NCBI RefSeq assembly: GCF_009753715.1
Contig: NZ_WQMS01000001.1
Coordinates: 1 to 64,000 of the forward strand
From: Sphingomonas horti
Lineage (GTDB): Bacteria > Pseudomonadota > Alphaproteobacteria > Sphingomonadales > Sphingomonadaceae
Reading direction: 5' to 3'
DNA length: 64,000 nt
A program made the translations under genes and the position numbers. Below are positions 30,344 to 37,991 of the stretch, piece by piece. Each line of letters opens with the position of its first letter. The first letter of the stretch is position 1. A model generated the notes under the pieces. That model was not told the origin of the DNA. It saw only the letters and a program-made list of their open reading frames with translations, and did no database searches.

Positions 30344-31590
30344 CCAAGCATCCCCACGAACTTCTCGAACAAGTAACAGCTATCCTGTGGCCCCGGGCTC
30401 GCCTCCGGGTGATATTGCACGCTGAACGCCGGGTGGTCGGTCAGCTCCAGCCCGCAGTTGCTGCCATCGAACAGCGACACGTGAGTCTCGCGCGCATTTT
30501 CCGGCAGGGTTTCGCGTTCGACCGCGAAGCCGTGGTTCATGCTGGTGATCTCGACGCGGCCGTCCTCCAGCCGCTTGACCGGGTGGTTGGCGCCGCGATG
30601 CCCCTGGAACATCTTGGTCGTCTTCGCCCCGATCGCGAGCGCGAGGAGCTGGTGGCCAAGGCAGATGCCGAACAGTGGCTTGTCAGTTTCCAGCATCTTC
30701 TGGATGACGGGCACCGCGTATTCAGCGGTCGCGGCCGGATCGCCGGGGCCGTTCGACAAAAAGAAGCCGTCCGGGCTTTGCGCCATCACGTCGTCGAACG
30801 TCGCGGTGGCGGGGAGGACGGTGACGCGCGCGCCGGCTTTCACCAGGTTGCGGAAGATGTTGTGTTTGGAGCCATAGTCGATGGCGACGACGTGGGGCAC
30901 GTTCCCCTCCCGCTTGCGGGAGGGGCTAGGGGTGGGAACAGCCTTTAGGTCCGCGCGGGATTCAGGCGCCTGCCCACCCCCGGCCCCTCCCGCAAGCGGG
31001 AGGGGAGAAGTGTACCCGCTCCCCAGCTCCCAAACCCCGCCTTCCCAGCCGTGATGCGCCTCGCAAGACACTTCCTTCGCCAGGTCCATTCCCTCCAGCC
31101 CCGGCCAGGCGCGCGCTTTCGCCAGCAGCGCCTCAACGTCGAACCGGCCGTCGGCGCGATAGGCAATCACCCCGTTCGGCGCCCCGCCTTCGCGAATCCG
31201 ACGCGTCAGCGCGCGCGTGTCCACGCCCGCCAGCCCGATCTTCCCGCGCGCCTTCAGCCAGGAGTCGAACCCCTCGGCCGCGCGGAAATTGGAGGGTGCG
31301 GTCACGTCCTCGCGGACGATGCAGCCCAGCGCATGGGCGTGGTTCGCTTCCACATCCTCATGGTTCGCGCCGACATTGCCGATGTGCGGAAAGGTGAAAG
31401 TGATGATCTGCCCTTCGAACGAAGGGTCGGTCATGATTTCCTGGTAACCGGTGATCGCGGTGTGGAAGCACACTTCGCCCACCGCCTCGCCTTCCGCGCC
31501 GAATCCGCGGCCCCAGATCACATCGCCGGAGGCCAACACCAATACCCCCGTCGCTCCTTCGGGTGCGCGCGTGGGGGTGGCGTCGGCCAT
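30340..31590 (-). CDS. carA: Carbamoyl-phosphate synthase, small (glutaminase) subunit with in-frame repeat insertion
   Basis: The protein has 416 residues. The N-terminal small-subunit domain contains HTAITGYQEIMTDPSFEGQI and GVDTRALTRRIREGG. The class I glutaminase domain has the nucleophile Cys in FGICLGHQLLALAIG, near residue 308, and the His-Glu pair in QYHPEASPGP. Between the domains, about residues 193-230, lies a Gly/Pro/Ser-rich stretch (TSPLPLAGGAGGGQ through PTPSPSRKREGN). It is encoded entirely by an inverted pair of palindromic repeats and is absent from the family pattern. The frame is preserved and all catalytic residues remain, so it is probably active. Confidence 0.96.
   Translation of the reverse strand: MADATPTRAPEGATGVLVLASGDVIWGRGFGAEGEAVGEVCFHTAITGYQEIMTDPSFEGQIITFTFPHIGNVGANHEDVEANHAHALGCIVREDVTAPSNFRAAEGFDSWLKARGKIGLAGVDTRALTRRIREGGAPNGVIAYRADGRFDVEALLAKARAWPGLEGMDLAKEVSCEAHHGWEGGVWELGSGYTSPLPLAGGAGGGQAPESRADLKAVPTPSPSRKREGNVPHVVAIDYGSKHNIFRNLVKAGARVTVLPATATFDDVMAQSPDGFFLSNGPGDPAATAEYAVPVIQKMLETDKPLFGICLGHQLLALAIGAKTTKMFQGHRGANHPVKRLEDGRVEITSMNHGFAVERETLPENARETHVSLFDGSNCGLELTDHPAFSVQYHPEASPGPQDSCYLFEKFVGMLG
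30901..31012. repeat. Inverted pair of family A palindromes inside carA
   Basis: Two ~34-base units (30904-30937 and 30971-31005) face each other. Each has 10-base arms CCCCTCCCGC and GCGGGAGGGG around TT or AA, followed by a G-rich tail of the form GGGGTGGG. A ~33-base linker separates them. The same units bracket the DUF559 gene at 32150-32568. Confidence 0.9.
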
Positions 31591-31685
31591 GATCGGCAGG
31601 CTCCTTTGCAGGGTTGGCAGCGATGTCGCTAAGGCTTGGCAGCTAGGCGTGTGGCCCCGGCCGGTCAACCTGCTAAACGGCGAAA

Positions 31686-32135
31686 ATGATTCGAGACGAC
31701 ATCAAAGCCGCACTGGTCACCGCGATGAAGGGCGGCGACAAACAGACCACCGCCACGATCCGCCTGATCCAGGCCGCGATCAAGAACCGCGACATCGAAG
31801 CCCGCACCGGCAAGGCCCCGGACGACGACGTGCTGGTGTCGGAGGTGCTGCAGAAGATGGTCAAACAGCGCCGCGAATCGATCACGATGTACGAACAAGG
31901 CGGTCGTCCGGAGCTGGCGTCGGCGGAGGCCGGGGAAGTGGCCGTGATCGAACGCTTCCTGCCCAAGATGATGGACGAAGCCGAGACGAAGGCGGCCATC
32001 GAGGCGATCAAGGCGGAAATCGGCGCGTCCAGCGTCAAGGACATGGGCCGCGTCATGGCCGAGCTGAAGACCCGCCACGCGGGCAAGCTGGACATGAGCA
32101 AGGCATCCGGGCTGGTGAAGGGGGCTTTGGCGTAA
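31686..32135 (+). CDS. yqeY: GatB/YqeY domain protein
   Basis: This 149-residue helical protein matches YqeY throughout: MIRDDIKAALVTAMKGGDKQ, then MVKQRRESITMYEQGGRPEL, AVIERFLPKMMDEAE, and SVKDMGRVMAELKTRHAGKL. The domain resembles the tRNA-binding tail of GatB; its own role is not settled. It is divergent from carA by 95 bases. In related genomes it directly precedes dnaG, but here a DUF559 cassette intervenes. Confidence 0.93.
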   Translation: MIRDDIKAALVTAMKGGDKQTTATIRLIQAAIKNRDIEARTGKAPDDDVLVSEVLQKMVKQRRESITMYEQGGRPELASAEAGEVAVIERFLPKMMDEAETKAAIEAIKAEIGASSVKDMGRVMAELKTRHAGKLDMSKASGLVKGALA

Positions 32136-32149
32136 AGCGCATAACGACT

Positions 32150-32182
32150 CCCCTCCCGCTTGCGGGAGGGGCTGGGGGTGGG
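32150..32182 (+). repeat. Family A palindrome, left flank of the DUF559 gene
   Basis: Arms CCCCTCCCGC and GCGGGAGGGG around TT, then CTGGGGGTGGG. Its G-rich tail ends three bases before the DUF559 ATG and supplies the ribosome-binding purines. Confidence 0.9.
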
Positions 32183-32185
32183 ATC

Positions 32186-32575
32186 ATGCCTAAATGGCGC
32201 AGGCGCAATACGGAAAGGGCACGGCAGCTCCGCCGCGAAGCCACCCCGGCTGAACGCCACCTTTGGCAGTACCTCAACAAGAGCCAGCTCGACGGCTTCA
32301 AGTTCAGTCGCCAGATGCAGATTGGCCCCTTCTATTGCGATCTGCTCTGCCGGACGGAGGGCCTGGCGATTGAGCTCGACGGGTTCAGCCACGACATCCA
32401 GCCCGGCAAGGACAAGTGGCGGGACCGCATTCTCGCGGAATATGGGATTCGCGTGCTCCGGTTCACCAACGAGGACGTATTTCAACATACGGAAGGCGCG
32501 CTGATTGAGATCAGGCGCGCTTTAGGCTCGGGCCCGCCCCCGGCCCCTCCCGCAAGCGGGAGGGGAGAAGAGTGA
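32186..32575 (+). CDS. DUF559 family endonuclease-like protein (VSR-like PD-(D/E)XK fold)
   Basis: The protein has 129 residues. The family start is RARQLRREATPAERHLWQYL. The nuclease core includes IGPFYCDLLCRTEGLAIELD, where the Asp and the ExD pair match PD-(D/E)XK metal ligands, then RDRILAEYGIRVLRFTNEDV. DUF559 is related to very-short-patch-repair endonucleases; activity is not established. The last ~15 residues (GPPPAPPASGRGEE) are encoded by the right palindrome. The ATG at 32186 uses the G-rich tail of the left palindrome as its ribosome site. Its stop overlaps the dnaG start (GTGA). Confidence 0.88.
   Translation: MPKWRRRNTERARQLRREATPAERHLWQYLNKSQLDGFKFSRQMQIGPFYCDLLCRTEGLAIELDGFSHDIQPGKDKWRDRILAEYGIRVLRFTNEDVFQHTEGALIEIRRALGSGPPPAPPASGRGEE
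32531..32568 (-). repeat. Family A palindrome, right flank of the DUF559 gene
   Basis: Inverted copy of 32150-32182: a C-rich tail, then arms CCCCTCCCGC and GCGGGAGGGG around AA. The end GGAGGGGAGAAGA lies just before the dnaG GTG and acts as its Shine-Dalgarno sequence. Confidence 0.9.
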
Positions 32576-34410
32576 GCCTCTCCCCCGCCTTCCTCGACGA
32601 GCTCCGCACGCGCACCCTGCTGTCCGCGCTCGTTGCGAAAACCGTGAAGCTTCAGCGCAAGGGGCGCGAGTTCGCGGCCTGCTGCCCGTTCCACAACGAG
32701 AAGACGCCCAGCTTCTACGTCAACGACGAGAAGGGCTTCTACCATTGCTTCGGCTGCGGCGCGCATGGCGATGCGATCCGCTGGATGACGGACCAGCGCG
32801 GCCTGCCCTTCATCGATGCTGTGAAGGAACTCGCTCAGGCGGCCGGCATGGAACTTCCCGCTCCGGACGCCCGCGAGGCGGCACGGGCGGAACGCGCCAG
32901 GTCGTTGCACGACGTGATGGCGGCGGCGGCGGCGTGGTTCGAGGAACAATATAACGGCCTGCCGGGCGCGGCCGCGCGCGCCTATGTCGAAAGGCGCGGC
33001 ATCACCGACGCGACGCGCAAGGCTTTCGCTCTGGGCTATGCGCCGGACTCAAAGACCGGCCTCCGGCGCGCGCTCGCCAAATTCGGCGACGCGATGCTGG
33101 TCGAGGCCGGGCTGCTGATCGAAGTCGAAGGCAAGGAGCCGTACGACCGCTTCCGCGACCGGCTGATGATCCCGATCCGCGATCCCCGCGGCCGCGTGAT
33201 CGCGTTCGGCGGGCGGATCATCGGCCAGGGCGAACCCAAGTACCTCAACTCCCCCGACACCCCGCTCTTCGACAAGGGCCGCACGCTCTACAATCTTGAC
33301 TGCGCCGCGCCGGCCGCGCGCAAGTCCGGGCGGATGATCGTGGTCGAAGGCTATCTCGACGTGATCGCCCTCGCCCAGGCCGGCATCGAGGAAGCCGTTG
33401 CCCCGCTCGGCACCGCGCTCACCGAATTCCAGATCGAGCGGCTGTGGCGGCAGGTCGACGCGCCTTTGCTCTGCTTCGACGGCGACGCCGCCGGGCAGAA
33501 AGCCGCCTTCCGCGCTGCGATCCGCGCCCTGCCCGGCCTCGCCCCTGGCCGGAGCCTCTCCTTCCTGACCCTGCCCTCAGGCCAGGACCCGGACGACCTC
33601 GTCCGCTCCGGCGGCGCGCGCGCGTTCGAAAGCCTCGCCGCTGCGCCCGAGCCTTTGGTCGATCGCCTCTGGAACCACGAGCTCGCCGAGCCGCTCGCCA
33701 CGCCCGAGCAGCGCGCAGGTCTCCGCAAGCGGCTGAACGAGCTGGCCGCGGCGATCGCCGATCCCGATGTCCGCCAGCAATACCAGGCCGAGTTCCGCGA
33801 GCGATTCGACACGCGCTTCCTCCAGCGCCCGGCCTTCCAGCGCGGCCCGCGCCCGCCGTTCCGGCCCGGTACCGGCTGGCAGCCGCCGCGCCCGATCTCG
33901 CCCGAGGCGAAGGGCGTCGGCTCGGCAGGCATCGACCGCCGGCTGCTGAAGGGCGTCGTCGCCGGCCTGCTCCGCTACCCCGACCTGCTCGCCCGCCATG
34001 CCGAGGCCCTGCACGGGCTCCAGGCCAGCGACCCAGCGATCGCGCGCCTCCTAGACGCGCTGGTTGATCTCGCGCTGGAGGAGCAAGCGCTTGATACGGA
34101 GCGGCTTGGCACCATATTGCGCTCCAGCGAGTTCGACGCGTTAGCGAGGGATTTACTGCGGGCCGACAGACTACGCTTCTCGTTCACGAAGAAGGATGCG
34201 GACCCGGAGCGTGCCAGGACCGACCTTGCCGAGGTGATCCAGGCGATGGTCGAGCAACCGGAGATCGAGGCGGCTTTGCGATCGGCCACGGAACGCTTCA
34301 TGCGCACCATGGACGATAACGACCGGCTTGAGCAGCAACGCTTGCGGGAATTGCGCGACGAGAATGCACGGCGGCTTGCAAATCTGATGCAGGACGACGA
34401 AGGCGCTTAA
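32572..34410 (+). CDS. dnaG: DNA primase
   Basis: The protein has 612 residues. The N-terminal zinc ribbon has CCPFHNEKTPSF and YHCFGCG. The TOPRIM core has VVEGYLDVIALAQAG and the metal-binding CFDGDAAG. A C-terminal helicase-interaction region follows a Pro-rich linker (RPPFRPGTGWQPPRP). It synthesises RNA primers at the fork. The start is GTG at 32572, overlapping the DUF559 stop; its ribosome site comes from the right-hand palindrome. An upstream native start cannot be seen, so the cassette appears to have taken over dnaG translation initiation. Confidence 0.97.
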   Translation: MSLSPAFLDELRTRTLLSALVAKTVKLQRKGREFAACCPFHNEKTPSFYVNDEKGFYHCFGCGAHGDAIRWMTDQRGLPFIDAVKELAQAAGMELPAPDAREAARAERARSLHDVMAAAAAWFEEQYNGLPGAAARAYVERRGITDATRKAFALGYAPDSKTGLRRALAKFGDAMLVEAGLLIEVEGKEPYDRFRDRLMIPIRDPRGRVIAFGGRIIGQGEPKYLNSPDTPLFDKGRTLYNLDCAAPAARKSGRMIVVEGYLDVIALAQAGIEEAVAPLGTALTEFQIERLWRQVDAPLLCFDGDAAGQKAAFRAAIRALPGLAPGRSLSFLTLPSGQDPDDLVRSGGARAFESLAAAPEPLVDRLWNHELAEPLATPEQRAGLRKRLNELAAAIADPDVRQQYQAEFRERFDTRFLQRPAFQRGPRPPFRPGTGWQPPRPISPEAKGVGSAGIDRRLLKGVVAGLLRYPDLLARHAEALHGLQASDPAIARLLDALVDLALEEQALDTERLGTILRSSEFDALARDLLRADRLRFSFTKKDADPERARTDLAEVIQAMVEQPEIEAALRSATERFMRTMDDNDRLEQQRLRELRDENARRLANLMQDDEGA

Positions 34411-34433
34411 CTGATTTTAGTTCGGGCAGTTGA

Positions 34434-36470
34434 ATGGCGAAGCAGATTGAAGAACCGGTCGAGAAGGCGGACGGCGGCGACGCGCCCCTGATCGACCTCA
34501 ACGAAGCCTCGATCAAGAAGCTGATCGCCCGCGCCAAAAAGCGTGGCGTGATCACTTATGACGAGCTCAACGAAGCGCTGCCGCAGGACCAGATGTCGTC
34601 CGAGCAGATCGAGGACATCATGTCGGCGCTGAACGACATGGGCGTCCAGATCGTCGAGAACGAGGATTCCGGCGAGGACGGCGAGGCCGAGAAGGAAGCC
34701 GAGGACGACGAGCCCGAGGCCGCTTCCGACGGTAGCGATGGCTTTGCGCCCGTCGTCGAGAAGAAGAAGGAAACGGTCGACCGCACCGATGATCCGGTGC
34801 GCATGTACCTGCGCGAGATGGGCGCGGTCGAGCTGCTCTCGCGCGAGGGCGAGATCGCCATCGCCAAGCGCATCGAGGCCGGCCGTGACACGATGATCCT
34901 GGGCCTGTGCGAATCGCCGATCACTTTCAACGCGATCATCGGCTGGTCCAATGCCTTGAACGAAGGCACGATGCAGCTGCGCGAGATCCTCGACCTGGAC
35001 GCGATGCTGTCCAAGGACCCGGCGCCCGAAAGCCTGACCGATGAAGACGCGGCCGGCGATGGCGAGATTTCGGAAAAGACCGCCGGCCCCAGCTTCAAGG
35101 ACGAGGAAGAGGTCGAGGAAGTCGCCTCCTCCGACGACGAGGATGAGGAGTCGATGACCGAGCGGCGGGCGCCGCGTCCGGTCGACGACGATGATGAGGA
35201 CAACACCCTCTCGCTCGCCGCGATGGAAGAGCTGCTGAAGCCCGCCGCGCTCGAGAAATTCGCGAACATCACGGCGATCTTCAAGAAATTCTCCAAGCTC
35301 CAGGCCGCGCGCCTCGATGCGATGGGCGGCGGCGCCGCATTCGCGCCAGCTGAGGAGAAAAAATACCAGAAGCTGCGCGAGGACCTGACCGCCGAGGTCG
35401 AGAGCGTCCAGTTCCACAACGCGAAGATCGAGTATCTGGTCGACCAGCTCTACAGCTATAACCGGCGCCTGACCGCGCTCGGCGGCCAGATGCTGCGACT
35501 GGCCGAGCGCCACAAGGTGCCGCGCAAGGACTTCCTGGACCGCTATGTCGGCCATGAGCTCGACGAGAGCTGGCTCGACGGCGTCAAGGCGGTCGACAAG
35601 AAGTGGACGGCGTTCGCGGCGAACGAAGCCGATGCCGTAGAACGCATCCGCGCCGAAATCGCCGAGATCGCGCAGGCGACGGGCATGTCGCTGCCGGAGT
35701 TCCGCCGCATCGTGAACATGGTGCAGAAGGGCGAGCGCGAGGCACGGATCGCGAAGAAGGAAATGGTCGAGGCGAACCTGCGCCTCGTCATCTCGATCGC
35801 GAAGAAATACACCAACCGAGGCCTGCAGTTCCTGGACCTGATCCAGGAAGGCAATATCGGCCTGATGAAGGCGGTCGATAAGTTCGAATATCGCCGCGGC
35901 TATAAATTCTCGACCTACGCGACCTGGTGGATCCGGCAGGCGATCACGCGCTCGATCGCCGACCAGGCGCGCACCATCCGAATCCCGGTCCACATGATCG
36001 AGACGATCAACAAGCTGGTCCGCACCTCGCGCCAGTTCCTCCACGAGCAGGGCCGCGAGCCCACGCCCGAGGAAATGGCCGAGCGCCTCTCCATGCCCTT
36101 GGAGAAGGTCCGCAAGGTGATGAAGATCGCCAAGGAGCCGATCTCCCTCGAAACACCCATTGGCGACGAAGAAGACAGCCATCTGGGCGACTTCATAGAA
36201 GACAAGAACGCCGTCATCCCGGTCGATGCCGCGATTCAAGCCAATCTCAAAGAAACGGTGACACGTGTACTTGCCTCCCTCACCCCTCGCGAGGAACGAG
36301 TACTTAGGATGCGGTTCGGAATCGGTATGAATACAGACCATACTCTTGAAGAAGTGGGGCAGCAGTTCAGCGTCACCCGCGAACGCATCCGCCAGATCGA
36401 GGCGAAGGCGCTCAGGAAGCTGAAGCACCCGAGCCGCAGCCGCAAGATGCGGAGCTTCCTCGACCAGTAA
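34434..36470 (+). CDS. rpoD: RNA polymerase primary sigma factor
   Basis: This 678-residue sigma-70 protein has region 1.1 at the N-terminus, an acidic non-conserved region (residues ~75-250, rich in Asp/Glu), and region 1.2 at [20 protein letters not shown]. Regions 2.1-2.4 include [20 protein letters not shown] and [20 protein letters not shown]. The region 4.2 helix-turn-helix is [20 protein letters not shown]. It directs polymerase to housekeeping promoters. It follows dnaG by 23 bases, the classical macromolecular-synthesis order. Confidence 0.98.
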   Translation: MAKQIEEPVEKADGGDAPLIDLNEASIKKLIARAKKRGVITYDELNEALPQDQMSSEQIEDIMSALNDMGVQIVENEDSGEDGEAEKEAEDDEPEAASDGSDGFAPVVEKKKETVDRTDDPVRMYLREMGAVELLSREGEIAIAKRIEAGRDTMILGLCESPITFNAIIGWSNALNEGTMQLREILDLDAMLSKDPAPESLTDEDAAGDGEISEKTAGPSFKDEEEVEEVASSDDEDEESMTERRAPRPVDDDDEDNTLSLAAMEELLKPAALEKFANITAIFKKFSKLQAARLDAMGGGAAFAPAEEKKYQKLREDLTAEVESVQFHNAKIEYLVDQLYSYNRRLTALGGQMLRLAERHKVPRKDFLDRYVGHELDESWLDGVKAVDKKWTAFAANEADAVERIRAEIAEIAQATGMSLPEFRRIVNMVQKGEREARIAKKEMVEANLRLVISIAKKYTNRGLQFLDLIQEGNIGLMKAVDKFEYRRGYKFSTYATWWIRQAITRSIADQARTIRIPVHMIETINKLVRTSRQFLHEQGREPTPEEMAERLSMPLEKVRKVMKIAKEPISLETPIGDEEDSHLGDFIEDKNAVIPVDAAIQANLKETVTRVLASLTPREERVLRMRFGIGMNTDHTLEEVGQQFSVTRERIRQIEAKALRKLKHPSRSRKMRSFLDQ

Positions 36471-36482
36471 CCGGAGGCGGTC

Positions 36483-36730
36483 ATGCCGGGCGAGTCCAGG
36501 GTTACCATCCACATGGTGGCGAGCCTGGACGGGTTCATCGCCCGCGCTGACGGCGGCACCGGCTGGCTGGAGACCGCCGACCGCTTCGAGGGCGGCGAGG
36601 CGCTCGACCCGGCCTATGTTCGCGATTTCCTGGGGCGGCGACGTCGCGCTGCACCTGATGGAAGAAAGCCTATAAGAGCGGCCTCGTCGCGCTTCGCCAC
36701 GAGGTCCGCCGGTTGCAGGAGAACGCCTGA
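36483..36730 (+). pseudogene. Dihydrofolate-reductase-family (RibD C-terminal) gene, internally deleted and frameshifted
   Basis: The first ~51 codons (VTIHMVASLDGFIARADGGT to AYVRDFLG) are the intact N-terminus of a reductase of this family. The next bases jump in another frame to DVALHLMEE, and a third frame ends KSGLVALRHEVRRLQENA with a stop at 36730. Those later pieces match the C-terminus of the same family, so roughly 100 central codons are missing and about two bases are lost near 36662. Its stop overlaps the next start (TGATG). Confidence 0.78.
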
Positions 36731-37107
36731 TGCTCAGCTTCATCGACACGCCTGCCGACACCATCGCGGTCACGATCGAGGGCAAGATCACCGGCGCGGA
36801 CCTCGACGCAGTGATGGACCGGCTCGACCGGACATTCGCGGCGCACGACAAGGTCCATGTCTTCGTCGAGACGCGCGATCTTGACGGCATCGAGCTGTCC
36901 GGCCTCGGCCGCTACACCGCCCGCGCGCTGCCGCTGTTCGGCAAGCTCACCCGCTTCGGCCGCGTCGCCGTCGTCTCGGACCAGGCCTGGATGCGCGCCG
37001 CGACCCGGATCGAAAGCGCAGTGCTGCCGTTCATCAGCTACCGCGTGTTCGAGCCCGCCGAGCGCGACCAGGCGCTCGCTTGGATGAAGGGCGCTCCCGC
37101 CGCCTGA
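36730..37107 (+). CDS. SpoIIAA-like / STAS-related small protein
   Basis: The protein has 125 residues. The SpoIIAA-like fold (DUF3478 group) is suggested by VTIEGKITGADLDAVMDRLD, VHVFVETRDLDGIELSG, GRVAVVSDQAWMRAATRIES and FRVFEPAERDQALAWM-type sequence at the end. Members are soluble and of unknown function. The start overlaps the reductase pseudogene stop, so its translation was probably coupled to that gene; the collapsed gene may still provide a leader. Confidence 0.85.
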   Translation: MLSFIDTPADTIAVTIEGKITGADLDAVMDRLDRTFAAHDKVHVFVETRDLDGIELSGLGRYTARALPLFGKLTRFGRVAVVSDQAWMRAATRIESAVLPFISYRVFEPAERDQALAWMKGAPAA

Positions 37108-37114
37108 CCGGCCG

Positions 37115-37513
37115 TCAGGCGGCCATGTCGCGGATCAGCGCCGTGTCCGCGAACTGGACGAACGAACTGATCTTCCCGTCCGCGTCGAACTCGACCAGAT
37201 CGAACAGGTCGGTCGTCTCCGGCGGCTTGCCGGCCACCGTGACGGTCACGCGGGAACGCACCGCGAGCTTGTTGCCTTCCAGCACCGCGTCGACGATCTG
37301 GTGATCGCTGAACCCGAATTGATCGATCAGCGCGCCGATCGTCTGCATCGCCCCTGCGGTCTTCAGCGGCACCCCGGCCATCCGGTCCGGCTTGCCGACG
37401 ATCTCGAAATGCGCACCGTCCGCCCAGTACCGCGCCAGCGCCTCCCCGTTCCCCGAACAGCGCGCCCGATAGGCGCCGCCCAACGCTTCCAGAGCATCCT
37501 GCCGATTCAGCAT
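37115..37513 (-). CDS. SnoaL/NTF2-like protein
   Basis: The protein has 132 residues. It has an alpha-plus-beta cone fold pattern: ALGGAYRARCSGNGEALARY, WADGAHFEIVGKPDRMAGVP, then strands RSRVTVTVAGKPPETTDLFD and FDADGKISSFVQFADTAL. This is typical of ketosteroid-isomerase-like or limonene-epoxide-hydrolase-like proteins, a fold used for many reactions. Substrate unknown. It converges with the SpoIIAA-like gene. Confidence 0.85.
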   Translation of the reverse strand: MLNRQDALEALGGAYRARCSGNGEALARYWADGAHFEIVGKPDRMAGVPLKTAGAMQTIGALIDQFGFSDHQIVDAVLEGNKLAVRSRVTVTVAGKPPETTDLFDLVEFDADGKISSFVQFADTALIRDMAA

Positions 37514-37711
37514 GGCCGTTCCTCCACTAAGGCGGCCAAGTCTACCTCATCCGGCGCCGGTCTCACAGGCGGAACGCCGCGCCGCCATCGCCGCCGATCC
37601 TCGATGGTCGCGCGGCAAGGCGGTCGGGTACAACCCGGTCGGCCGCTTCGTTCGCGCTGCAAACGAACCTTCGCCTGACCTTTTGATCTTTGACCGCTTG
37701 CGACCCTTAGC

Positions 37712-37848
37712 AGCCCCTCTCCCATAGGGAGAGGGCGACTCGCGCTTCAGCGCGAGCGGGGTGAGGGGACCAGGACTTCGTGGAGAGGTCCAACCCCTCA
37801 CCCGGTCAGCGCAAGCGCTGACTCGACCTCTCCCTAGGGAGAGGTGAT
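37712..37848. repeat. Intergenic palindromic repeat pair (family C)
   Basis: Two inverted units, each of two stem-loops followed by GGGTGAGGGG. Left stems are CCCTCTCCC/GGGAGAGGG and TCGCGC/GCGCGA; right stems are ACCTCTCCC/GGGAGAGGT and TCAGCGC/GCGCTGA. It lies in the 478-base gap between the SnoaL-like gene and the terminase gene; the rest of that gap (37514-37711 and 37849-37991) shows no gene. Confidence 0.85.
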
Positions 37849-37991
37849 TGGTCCGCAAACCACCCCATTCCGGACGAACGCCTCGTATGGCCGGGAAGCG
37901 GGACCTTGGCGCGAGGTCGGGGTTACGAAAACCCACAGCCACCCCGGTCAAGACCGGCGATGAAGATCGGTGGGTGGTCGCGGCGCGCCCG

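Larger units (their letters stand above)
32150..32568 (+). mobile_element. Candidate nuclease cassette: DUF559 gene bracketed by inverted palindromes
   Basis: The 129-codon DUF559 gene fills the space between two inverted family A units almost exactly. The unit pair inside carA shares the flank next to the left unit (GGGTGGGAxCA, then GCCT) and the run before the right unit (TCAGGCGC and CCCCCGGCCCC), but lacks the gene. This looks like a full element and an internally deleted derivative. Mobility is inferred; no transposase or target duplication is visible. Confidence 0.5.

Noticed and set aside
30901-32568. CRISPR-like array from repeated palindromes
   Set aside because: Copies are few, inverted and irregularly spaced, with no unique spacers of constant size and no cas genes.
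34407-36890. Open frame of 827 codons antisense to rpoD
   Set aside because: Shadow of rpoD codon bias; no ribosome site or domain.
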